Of a DNA stretch of 64,000 nt, positions 7,914 to 15,478 are shown piece after piece. The stretch comes from Gammaproteobacteria bacterium (GTDB lineage Bacteria; Pseudomonadota; Gammaproteobacteria; Pseudomonadales; Azotimanducaceae). The notes under the pieces are model-generated. The model saw only the letters and a program-made list of their open reading frames with translations, ran no database searches and had not been told where the DNA came from. The translations under genes and the position numbers were made by a program. The stretch is taken from the NCBI GenBank assembly GCA_026705345.1, contig JAPPAV010000063.1:25956-89955 (forward strand), in the 5' to 3' direction. The stretch's first letter is position 1; each line of letters opens with the position of its first letter.

Positions 7914-8321
7914 ATGCCATACATGCTTGACACGGACATATGCAGCTACGTCATTCGGAACCGGGATGCGCGTCTGCTTAGAACGATGCAGACGAGGGCC
8001 CGTTCCGGCGTCGGCATCTGCATTTCCGCCATCACCTACGCGGAATTGCAGCTTGACGCACAGCGATCCGCGAGCGTGGCGCGGCATGCCGAGGCGATTC
8101 GGTCGTTCTGCGACCGGCTGACAGATGTGTTGGCATGGGACAGACCGGCGGCCGACGAGTTGGCCCGCATCCAAGCGGAACTCTTCGCGGGAGGCACGCC
8201 GATCGGCAACAACGATGCCATGATTGCGGCCCACGCCTTGAGCGTCGGGTGCATCTTGGTTACGAACAACCCGCGCCACTTCGCGAAGGTTCTAGGCCTT
8301 GATCTGGAGAAATGGATTTAG
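7914..8321 (+). CDS. vapC: VapC toxin, PIN-domain ribonuclease
   Basis: A 135-residue protein of standard VapC size with all PIN landmarks: MLDTDICSYVI (first Asp), AITYAELQL (Glu), GTPIGNNDAMIAAHAL (third acidic residue) and LVTNNPRHF at the C-terminus. VapC toxins cut tRNA or rRNA and are held inactive by VapB. It pairs with the AbrB-type antitoxin just upstream. The start at 7914 (MPYMLDTD) lacks a clear ribosome-binding site; a Met three codons later is the alternative. Confidence 0.92.
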   Translation: MPYMLDTDICSYVIRNRDARLLRTMQTRARSGVGICISAITYAELQLDAQRSASVARHAEAIRSFCDRLTDVLAWDRPAADELARIQAELFAGGTPIGNNDAMIAAHALSVGCILVTNNPRHFAKVLGLDLEKWI

Positions 8322-8454
8322 CCTGGGGTCGCTTGCGACCTCTGGTTGTCCCCCGCGTTCCGGCGATCCATTGCGACAATTGCGATCCATTGCGGCTTGT
8401 CGTTGAAAGTAACCGCACATACAATGCGCCGCGCTTTTCGCCGCGCACGGTCGT

Positions 8455-8530
8455 GGGTCGTTAGCTCAGTCGGTAGAGCACCGGGCTTTTAACCCGTTGG
8501 TCCTGGGTTCGAGCCCCAGACGGCCCACCA
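8455..8530 (+). tRNA. tRNA-Lys (anticodon TTT)
   Basis: The acceptor stem GGGTCGT pairs with ACGGCCC (one U-G pair). A D-arm (GCTC/GAGC), an anticodon loop CTTTTAA with anticodon TTT at 8488-8490, a T-arm CTGGG TTCGAGC CCCAG and an encoded CCA end (8528-8530) are all present. The outermost anticodon-stem pair (C-T) is mismatched. It stands between the VapBC pair and a convergent amidohydrolase gene whose stop codon is 14 bases downstream. Confidence 0.96.
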
Positions 8531-8543
8531 ATCCTCCCGTCAC

Positions 8544-9743
8544 CTAGCTGGCCAGGCCCTTGGCGATTGCGAAGGCGCGTTTCGCGTCCGCTTGCAGGCG
8601 AGCGTCCGCCAGGAAGTCGTAGGCCGTCATCGCCAAGGCCTTGGCGCCGTCCAACGCCGCCTTGTCTCCCATCTCGGAACCCGCGTACTTGGCGAACTCG
8701 GGGTTGTGGATGACCACGGCCGGGGGTGCGGCGGCGAGCATCGGGTGGATGGACGGTACGCGATGGCTGACGTTGCCCATGTCGGTGCTGCCGGCGCCGG
8801 ACAGGTTGCGTTCCTCGGCGGATGCGAACTTCCGACCGAGCCTCTCGGCATTGGCTTGGAAGGCAGCCGCCAGCGGCCAGTTGGTGTTGATGTCCAGGTA
8901 GTCGACGGCGCCCCAGTTCATCTCGACCTCGCAGCCGCTCGCTTTGGCCCCGGCCTCGAAACAGGCTTTGACCCGGGGCTTCAAGGCCTCGAGGTCCTCG
9001 GCGTTCTTGGCACGCACGTAGAACTCGCCGGCGGCGCGGTCGGGGACGATGTTGGGCGCCTGGCCGCCGTCGGTCACGATGCCGTGTATGCGCTCGGAGT
9101 GGCGGATGTGCTGGCGCAGGTTGGAGATGGCCTGGTAGGCCAGCAGCAAGCCGTCGAGCGCGTTGCGACCCTTGTGCGGCATGGCGGAGGCGTGGGCCGA
9201 GCGCCCGTGGTACACAACGTCCACCTCGGCGACGCAGATGGACGCCATGGTGGCGAGATTGATGCCGGCGGGATGCATCATCATCGCCGCGTCGACGTTC
9301 TCGAACGCGCCCTTGCGGGCCATCAGTTCCTTGCCGCCGCCTTTCTCCTCGGCGGGGGTGCCGAGCAGCGTCACCCGCCCGGGCAATTCGTTGCGTAGGG
9401 ACTGGAGGGCGAGCGCCGCACCCAGCGCGGACGTGGCGATCAGGTTGTGCCCGCACGCGTGGCCGATCCCGGGCAGGGCATCGTACTCGGCCAGGACGGC
9501 GACGTTCGGATTGGGGTGTCCACCATCGGGCCCGAACGTCGCCTCGAAGGCGGTCGTGAGGCCGTAGCTTCCCGTCTCAACCTCGAGACCGTGTTCGCGG
9601 GCGGTTGCCACGAGGAGTGCCGCGGCGCGCGTTTCCTGGAAAGCCAGTTCGGGGTTGGCATGGATTTCCCGGGAAACCGCCACAAGTTCCGGGGCCAAGG
9701 CGTCGACCGCGGCGCAGAGAGTTTGCTTGGCCGAATCAGGCAT
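8544..9743 (-). CDS. M20 family amidohydrolase / peptidase (AbgB or PM20D2-like)
   Basis: A 399-residue dinuclear metal-dependent amidohydrolase of the M20D group. ALPGIGHACGHNLIATS carries metal-binding histidines, and GTPAEEKGGGKELM has the catalytic and metal Glu pair. Further metal ligands lie in MMMHPAG and in AGSTDMGNVSH. Relatives cleave N-acyl amino acids or dipeptide-like conjugates such as p-aminobenzoyl-glutamate. The start at 9743 (MPDSAKQTL) is where homology-like sequence begins; the frame stays open far upstream, but that extension is antisense to a well-supported dehydrogenase gene. No signal peptide. Confidence 0.88.
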   Translation of the reverse strand: MPDSAKQTLCAAVDALAPELVAVSREIHANPELAFQETRAAALLVATAREHGLEVETGSYGLTTAFEATFGPDGGHPNPNVAVLAEYDALPGIGHACGHNLIATSALGAALALQSLRNELPGRVTLLGTPAEEKGGGKELMARKGAFENVDAAMMMHPAGINLATMASICVAEVDVVYHGRSAHASAMPHKGRNALDGLLLAYQAISNLRQHIRHSERIHGIVTDGGQAPNIVPDRAAGEFYVRAKNAEDLEALKPRVKACFEAGAKASGCEVEMNWGAVDYLDINTNWPLAAAFQANAERLGRKFASAEERNLSGAGSTDMGNVSHRVPSIHPMLAAAPPAVVIHNPEFAKYAGSEMGDKAALDGAKALAMTAYDFLADARLQADAKRAFAIAKGLAS

Positions 9744-9848
9744 CTTTCTTTTGTTACCGAACCCAGGTGGGAAGGCGCACGCTACGACGACACAATGGTC
9801 ATCGTCAACGGCGCTATGGAGATCGGCTTCTGCGATAATCCATTGAGC

Positions 9849-10625
9849 ATGAGACTGACCAAGCTCAGCCGCTCCATCGAAGGCAAGGTGGCCATCGTCA
9901 CCGGCGCGGCCAGCGGCATGGGCAAGGCCACGGCCGCGCTGTTTGCGGACGAAGGCGCGAAGGTGGCAGCGCTCGACATCAACGCGGAACCCCTCGAGGC
10001 TGTGGTTCACGAGATCGCCGACGCGGGCTATCCGGTGAAGGGGTGGACCTTGAACGTCGCCGATCTCGACGCGATCAACCACGTCATCCCGGAAGTGGCC
10101 GCTCACTTCGGCGGCATCGACATCGTCGTCAACAACGCCGGCATCGGTGCCGGTGGGCCCGTGGACGGCGACGAATACGAGGCAACCTGGCGGCGAGCGT
10201 TCGACGTACTCCTCACCGCCCATGTGCGCATCGTCCGCGCGGCATTGCCCTACCTTCGTGAGTCGTCTGGCGGGCGGATCGTCAATATCGCCTCCACCGA
10301 AGGCCTGGGCGCGACGAAACGATCCAGTCCCTATACCGCTGCGAAACACGGCGTGATCGGTTTGACGCGGTCTCTCGCCGTTGAGTTCGGCACTGAGAAC
10401 ATCACCGTTAACTGCGTCTGTCCCGGGCCCGTCCACACGGGGCTGACGGAGTCCATTCCGGAAGCGGACAAGCGCGAGTTCGCCCGTCGACGGGTCGCGC
10501 TCCGACGCTACGCGGATCCGGAAGAGGTCGCCCACGCGACCTTGAGCCTGGTGCTTCCCGCTGCACAATACATCACGGGCGTGGCCTTGCCCGTGGATGG
10601 AGGTCTAACGATCAGAAACGCTTGA
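9849..10625 (+). CDS. Short-chain dehydrogenase/reductase (SDR)
   Basis: A 258-residue classical SDR: nucleotide-binding TGAASGMGKA, NNAGIG, catalytic Ser in IASTEG and the YTAAK catalytic Tyr/Lys pair, ending in the common ALPVDGGL. Asp at the end of strand 2 (ALDIN) suggests NAD(H) preference. The stop lies 23 bases before the ATG of a gamma-butyrobetaine-hydroxylase-like gene, so the two are probably co-transcribed and act on related substrates. The upstream frame is open beyond 9849, but this ATG gives the expected N-terminus. Confidence 0.88.
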   Translation: MRLTKLSRSIEGKVAIVTGAASGMGKATAALFADEGAKVAALDINAEPLEAVVHEIADAGYPVKGWTLNVADLDAINHVIPEVAAHFGGIDIVVNNAGIGAGGPVDGDEYEATWRRAFDVLLTAHVRIVRAALPYLRESSGGRIVNIASTEGLGATKRSSPYTAAKHGVIGLTRSLAVEFGTENITVNCVCPGPVHTGLTESIPEADKREFARRRVALRRYADPEEVAHATLSLVLPAAQYITGVALPVDGGLTIRNA

Positions 10626-10648
10626 GAGCGACTTCGAGGGTGGTTGCG

Positions 10649-11821
10649 ATGTCCGAACCCAACAGAATGCCACGCGATTTGCCCCGTCTCGAGGCGGGGA
10701 GCGACAGCATCCATATCAACTGGCCCAATGGGCAGCAAAGTCGACATCTCTACTATTGGCTGCGCGAAAACTGCCATTGTTCGCATTGCACGCATCCCGA
10801 TGCCTGGGAGCGGATGCTGGACTTCCTTGCCGTTCCGCTCACCATCGCGCCGGCCTCGATTTCCTCCGACGAAGACGGCGTGCATATCCAGTGGCCGCCG
10901 CACGACGCCACCTGCCACGGCAGCCACTACAGTTGGACGTGGCTCGACTTGCACCGGGCCGAGGGTTCCGCCCGCTTGGACCAAAAACGCCGCGCACGGG
11001 CTTGGCCGACGAGCAAGCTGGACAAGGCGTCGCTGTCGGTGGACTACGGCGAAGCCATGACCGGCGACGCGGGCTTGCTGCGGCTTCTTTCCCATGTCGA
11101 CGACACGGGGATTGGCTTCGTTACCGGAATGCCCGTGGAGGAACGCACGGTGATGGCGCTCGCCGAACGCATCGCCTTCATCGAGGAGTCGCACTTCGGC
11201 CGCTACTTCCGCGTCGAATCGAAGCCCAACGCCGAGAATCTCGCCTATACGCCGCGTGCGCTGCTCCCGCACAACGATCTCGGCAGCCGACGGCACCCGC
11301 CGGGGATCCAGTTCCTTCACTGCCTCGTCAACGACGCGACCGGCGGCGAGAGCGTGCTGGTGGATTCCATCGCTTGTGCCGACGAACTACGCCGCGCCGA
11401 CTGCGCTGGCTTCGAACTCCTGAGCAGGTGCCCGGTCACGTTCTCGTCGATCGCCGACGACTGGCACATCGTCAACCGGGCGACGGTGATCGATGTGGAC
11501 GAGGACGGCGACATCCTGGGCACCCGCTGCCACCCGGCGTTGCTGGGTCCGGTCGACATCGAGCCAGAGCGGCAGATGGACTTCTACCGCGCCTTTCGCA
11601 AACTCCTCGAGATAGCGACCAGCCGGGAACTGCAGTTCCGGTTCCGGTTGGCCGCCGGCGAGTGCCAGGTATTCGACAACCACCGCATCATGCATGCCCG
11701 GAGCGCCTTCGACCCGGCGAGCGGCCACCGCCTGTTCGAGGGCTGCTACGTCTGTCGCGACGACTTCCTGAGCCGCTTGGAGGTGCTGCGACGGCGGGGG
11801 CGAGACTTCCGCGCCCGCTAG
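10649..11821 (+). CDS. Gamma-butyrobetaine hydroxylase-like Fe(II)/2-oxoglutarate dioxygenase
   Basis: About 390 residues with the two-domain layout of carnitine-pathway dioxygenases. The N-terminal zinc domain has RENCHCSHC (Cys 42, 44 and 47) and GSHYS (His about 93). The TauD-fold domain has the iron site HND (His208, Asp210) and a distal His in DNHRIMHAR (His349), followed by the 2-oxoglutarate-binding Arg region (GHRLFEGCYVCRDD). The ATG at 10649 follows GAGGGTGG. Members hydroxylate gamma-butyrobetaine or trimethyllysine-type betaines to carnitine precursors. Co-transcription with an SDR suggests oxidation of a betaine-type or hydroxyacid metabolite, but no carnitine pathway genes are visible. 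Confidence 0.88.
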   Translation: MSEPNRMPRDLPRLEAGSDSIHINWPNGQQSRHLYYWLRENCHCSHCTHPDAWERMLDFLAVPLTIAPASISSDEDGVHIQWPPHDATCHGSHYSWTWLDLHRAEGSARLDQKRRARAWPTSKLDKASLSVDYGEAMTGDAGLLRLLSHVDDTGIGFVTGMPVEERTVMALAERIAFIEESHFGRYFRVESKPNAENLAYTPRALLPHNDLGSRRHPPGIQFLHCLVNDATGGESVLVDSIACADELRRADCAGFELLSRCPVTFSSIADDWHIVNRATVIDVDEDGDILGTRCHPALLGPVDIEPERQMDFYRAFRKLLEIATSRELQFRFRLAAGECQVFDNHRIMHARSAFDPASGHRLFEGCYVCRDDFLSRLEVLRRRGRDFRAR

Positions 11822-11909
11822 CGTTCTTGACGGGCGCCTGTCTGCACATTTGAACCAAGTTTCATGCAAGGCCGCGCCCTCTGCACGGTTGAGCAAGGAT
11901 ACTCACGAA

Positions 11910-12040
11910 GCGCCCGCGGGCGACGAAGGCCCCGTAGGGGCGAGGCTATCGCGCCCGTAGGGCGCGCCCTCGCCCGCGTTCGCGACACAAAAGGCCTCGG
12001 TTCGAACGGGGCGGGACGGGACAAGCCCGTCCCCTACGGA
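11910..12040. repeat. Cluster of REP-like palindromes
   Basis: The 243-base gap between convergent genes holds three palindromic elements: a CCCGCGGGCG stretch with CCCGTAGGGGCGAGG, a GCGCCCGTAGGGCGCGCC hairpin (about 11950-11970), and at 12009-12039 a nearly perfect copy of GGGACGGGACAAGCCCGTCC followed by CCTACGG. The same element recurs elsewhere in the window. No gene is visible in this gap. Confidence 0.8.
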
Positions 12041-12064
12041 CGGCTCGCGAGACGCGCTGAGGGG

Positions 12065-15000
12065 TCAATCGAGCGGTACCCAGCGGATCGCGTCCGCGAT
12101 CACCATCTCGCCGTCGGTGCGGTTCGACACTTCGAGACGGACGTTCGTCGAGACGAATTCGAACTCGTCGATCTTGTTCCAGCCGACCTCCGCCGAGGTC
12201 CCGTCGTAGGCGATCTCCACTTCCAGATCGTCGGCGACCACGGTCATCGCCAGCGTGCCGAGGGCGCCGTACCATGGACCCCAAAGGGCAAGCCCGTGCC
12301 GGTCGGGCACGTGGTAGTCCAGTCGCCATCGACCCGGTTCCGGCAGTTCGGCGGCGAAGATGGCGACGGCGGAACCGTCACCCGGGATGGAACCAGCCAC
12401 GGTATGCCGGTACTTGCCCCAGCCCGTGGCGATGGTGGCCCGGCTCCACTCCCCGGCGCGCTGGGTGGCCACCGGCAATCCCTGGTCGTATTCGCGCTGC
12501 CGACCCAGGCCGATTAGCGCCGCCACGATCCGACGACCGGTGTCGTCGGCACGGTCCTCCACCGAGAACCCGGCATCGAGATCGTCGATCACGATACCCT
12601 CGGAAGCGGGGGTCCATGCGCTTGGCTGCGAGCCGACAAGCGGTTCTCTGGGAGAATCCTCGGACGGTTCGATTCGGTCGAATTCTATTCGCACAGGCAG
12701 TCTGTTCAACGCCAGGTAGGGTTCCAACCAAAGTCGCTCCGGGGGACGGGGTGTGACGATGCCCACTTCCACCGCTGCGTTGCCCGGAATGCGTATCGGA
12801 TCGCTGGGCACCTGCCGGAAAAACTGATGATGGCTCACGCGAACGAGCCCTGGAACCGGCTCGCCGTTGCGGACGTGAAAACGGGTCTCGTAGCGCGGTC
12901 GACCCTCCCCATCGTCGGCTATGCGGACCACCCGGGCACGGGAGACCATGAACCCCGGCAGCGCGGTTTCGTTCAGCCAGTCGCCGATCAGACCCGACAG
13001 ATCGACGCCGACCGCGGATGCCGCCGCGTTGAAGTCCCGGGCGTCGAAGGTTCCGCCTGCATGGCGACGGCGCAACTCCGCGAGGAAGGCAGCCGAACGG
13101 CTTCTCCCCATTCCCTCGAAGAGCGACAGCACCGCAGCCCGGGCGCGCAATCCGAAGGCGCGGATCGCCTGGCTTGGATTGCTCTCGAGGTCCAACTCGA
13201 CAAGCGAGGTACTGGCGGCTCGTTCCCACATCGACGGCACCACGTACTGGTCCGTGACGAACCCCCGCCGGGTCTCGCTCTGGAACTGGTTCCGCAAGCC
13301 GCGAACCATCTGCGTGACCGTCGAACCGAAGCTCGCATCGGCACTGAAATCATGCGCGGTGTAGATCGTTGGGTTGATGACCCGCGAACTCGTCGTGTTG
13401 AGGATTTCGATGCCAAGTTCTTCGCAGACGTAGTCGAGCGCCTGCGCACCCGGACCATCGGCCGTGGTCTGGAGACCCACTAGGTTTCGCGCCAAGGCGC
13501 GGGAGGCGCTGCCGGGATCGATGAACGTCCTGAACAGGGTCTCGAGCCGCTGGACCTTGAATGCCTCGGTGCCGCCGGGGATTCCCGTCGGGAGGGAGTC
13601 GAATCGCCCTAGGTCCGAATAGGGGAAGCCGTGTTCTCGGAGCAGCAGCATGCCGGGTAACGCCATGGCGGTGTCAAGCCGCGAACCCCCGCCGTAGGTT
13701 CGAAGATAGGTGGGAATCTCGACGACGCTGAAGCCGTCGTAGGGATAGGGGATACCCATCTCGACCGCCTCCTCGAAGATCCTCTCAAGTCGCGATTCGA
13801 TGAGATCGGCGACGTCCGCGAAGTGGCGAAGTGGGCGCCGATGGTCGGGATGGAGCAGCAGCTCGAGTTCCACCCCGGCGGCTTCTATTGCATGGGGTTC
13901 GAAGCGCGACGCGAAGAGTCCGACTTCGCGCACCGGGGCAGCCGGACGGAATCGGTAGCTGCCATCGTCCTGACGGTGACGCCGGCCGGGACCGGCGACC
14001 AGCCACCCGTCTGGCGCCGTGACCGTGAGATCCACCGTCGGAAAGTGTCCTCGGGGAACCCCGTCGATATTCGGCCCGGGAACCGGTAGCCAGCGCAGCC
14101 CGGGCATGAGCGCCACGTAGCGTTTCCCGAAGATGCCGCCCGCGGTACCTAGCCAGAGGATTCCATTGCGGCTCGACTCGCGCCGCCAGTCGACGGCGCT
14201 GTCCAAGTAGGCGAAATTCGCCTGGGGGATGCCGGATGCGACCAGGGCGAGCGTGGTCTTGGAGTCCTTCGTCAGGCCTTGGAGCGGTTCGACGACCAAC
14301 AGGCCATTGCTATGCGTGAATGGCACTTCGGCGTTGCCGAGACTCACCTCCGCGACGGCAAGGCCCGGATTGAAGCTGAACACGAGCGCGGTCGGATCGG
14401 CTGGCGCCAAGAGCCGCATCTCGATGTCGAATTCAAGAGCCGTGCCGGGATCGATTGCCACGGTGCCACGGATGTGCTCGACCGTGGGCCATCTGTCCGA
14501 GGGGATGCCCTGGTGGGAGGCGAGCCAAGCCTCGCGCACACGGACGTCCTCGACGCAGTGGAGTACCACCACCCCCATGCCGCCAGCGCCCATTCCTGCC
14601 AATAGGACGCCAATGAGCAGGCGTCTGCCGGGCGAGCGACCGTCCGACCGTTCGTGCAGGGCTGCCGCCCAGACCACGAGCGCCCCGGCGACCAGCAGCA
14701 GTGAACCGCGCATCAGGTAGGTTTCGGCGCCGGCGAACCGGGGCGCCAGGTCCGATGCCAGGTTGTCGTGGATGTGGATCAGTGAAACCGCCGGCAGAAG
14801 GTACGCCGGGGTAAGCGCGAAACTCCACATGTGCAGGCCGAGTAGCGCCAAGGCAGCGATGGCGGTGGCCAGCCGTTTGCGCAGACCGACCGCCAGGAAG
14901 CCGACGACGGCACTCCACAGGAACAACGCCGGAATCGCGTCGACGAAGAGGAAGGTGAAGGTCGCCACGGGCTCGAGTGGGTCGACCCGCCAACCCAGTT

Positions 15001-15478
15001 CGCGCCCGAGTGTGCCGACCGTCTGAATGAGCAGTATCGCGCCGCCGAGGGCCGCGGCCACCACCAGCACGATGGCGCCAAGACGCGCTCCGATCACCGG
15101 GATGTTCGAAACGGGCCGCGAGTCGAAAACCTCGCTGATCCGTTCCCGTTCGTCACGGCTGCGCAGGTCGAAGGCTAGGAACACGATGGCGGCCATGAAG
15201 AACCACAGCACGTAGCTCTTGAAATAGGCCGATGCGAATCGGGGCAGGAGGTCACCGGCGGACAGGAACCCGGTCGACACCGAACTATGCAGGTTGGAGT
15301 AGTAGCCGTACGCCATGCCCATGACGCCGAAACCGAGGCCGACGAACACCCAGGTCCGCGCCAGCCGTCGCACCGACCTCAGTTCGGCTGCAGCGACCGC
15401 GAGCCAGTCGTTCAGGCCGCGCCGAAATCCGCTATCAGTGATCGGCAGACGCATCGGGGGCAGTCGCGTCCGTGCCAT
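12065..15478 (-). CDS. Tandem paralogue 4 of 4: ABC-2-like membrane domain / degenerate M1-like ectodomain / golvesin-like C-terminal domain
   Basis: An 1137-residue protein, last in a four-gene operon of paralogues. About seven or eight hydrophobic segments occupy residues 30-330 in an ABC-2-permease-like order, with the conserved FDSRPVSN loop and DNLASDLAPRF. The ectodomain begins with the beta part seen in M1 aminopeptidases (VFSFNPGL) and continues through YPYDGFSVVEIPTYLR. Where an M1 enzyme would show GAMEN and HExxH, it has TYGGG and LLREHGFPY (about 612-620), so no zinc site is visible. The C-terminal 130 residues (about 1005-1137) resemble golvesin/xanthan-lyase beta domains, with WNKIDEF and EMVIADAIRW. 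The start at 15478 overlaps the frame-corrected end of the preceding copy; Met9 (15454) is equally possible. Function unknown. Confidence 0.85.
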   Translation of the reverse strand: MARTRLPPMRLPITDSGFRRGLNDWLAVAAAELRSVRRLARTWVFVGLGFGVMGMAYGYYSNLHSSVSTGFLSAGDLLPRFASAYFKSYVLWFFMAAIVFLAFDLRSRDERERISEVFDSRPVSNIPVIGARLGAIVLVVAAALGGAILLIQTVGTLGRELGWRVDPLEPVATFTFLFVDAIPALFLWSAVVGFLAVGLRKRLATAIAALALLGLHMWSFALTPAYLLPAVSLIHIHDNLASDLAPRFAGAETYLMRGSLLLVAGALVVWAAALHERSDGRSPGRRLLIGVLLAGMGAGGMGVVVLHCVEDVRVREAWLASHQGIPSDRWPTVEHIRGTVAIDPGTALEFDIEMRLLAPADPTALVFSFNPGLAVAEVSLGNAEVPFTHSNGLLVVEPLQGLTKDSKTTLALVASGIPQANFAYLDSAVDWRRESSRNGILWLGTAGGIFGKRYVALMPGLRWLPVPGPNIDGVPRGHFPTVDLTVTAPDGWLVAGPGRRHRQDDGSYRFRPAAPVREVGLFASRFEPHAIEAAGVELELLLHPDHRRPLRHFADVADLIESRLERIFEEAVEMGIPYPYDGFSVVEIPTYLRTYGGGSRLDTAMALPGMLLLREHGFPYSDLGRFDSLPTGIPGGTEAFKVQRLETLFRTFIDPGSASRALARNLVGLQTTADGPGAQALDYVCEELGIEILNTTSSRVINPTIYTAHDFSADASFGSTVTQMVRGLRNQFQSETRRGFVTDQYVVPSMWERAASTSLVELDLESNPSQAIRAFGLRARAAVLSLFEGMGRSRSAAFLAELRRRHAGGTFDARDFNAAASAVGVDLSGLIGDWLNETALPGFMVSRARVVRIADDGEGRPRYETRFHVRNGEPVPGLVRVSHHQFFRQVPSDPIRIPGNAAVEVGIVTPRPPERLWLEPYLALNRLPVRIEFDRIEPSEDSPREPLVGSQPSAWTPASEGIVIDDLDAGFSVEDRADDTGRRIVAALIGLGRQREYDQGLPVATQRAGEWSRATIATGWGKYRHTVAGSIPGDGSAVAIFAAELPEPGRWRLDYHVPDRHGLALWGPWYGALGTLAMTVVADDLEVEIAYDGTSAEVGWNKIDEFEFVSTNVRLEVSNRTDGEMVIADAIRWVPLD

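Noticed and set aside
8455..8530. Attachment site of an integrated element in tRNA-Lys
   Set aside because: I saw no integrase gene and no second copy of the tRNA 3' end in the window.
8461..9456. Long frame of 331 codons on the minus strand
   Set aside because: It is Arg/Gly-rich, overlaps tRNA-Lys and runs in another frame of the well-supported M20 amidohydrolase; a high-GC shadow.
9744..10568. N-terminal extension of the M20 amidohydrolase to 674 residues
   Set aside because: The added sequence is antisense to the SDR gene and has no family similarity; the start at 9743 gives the normal protein.
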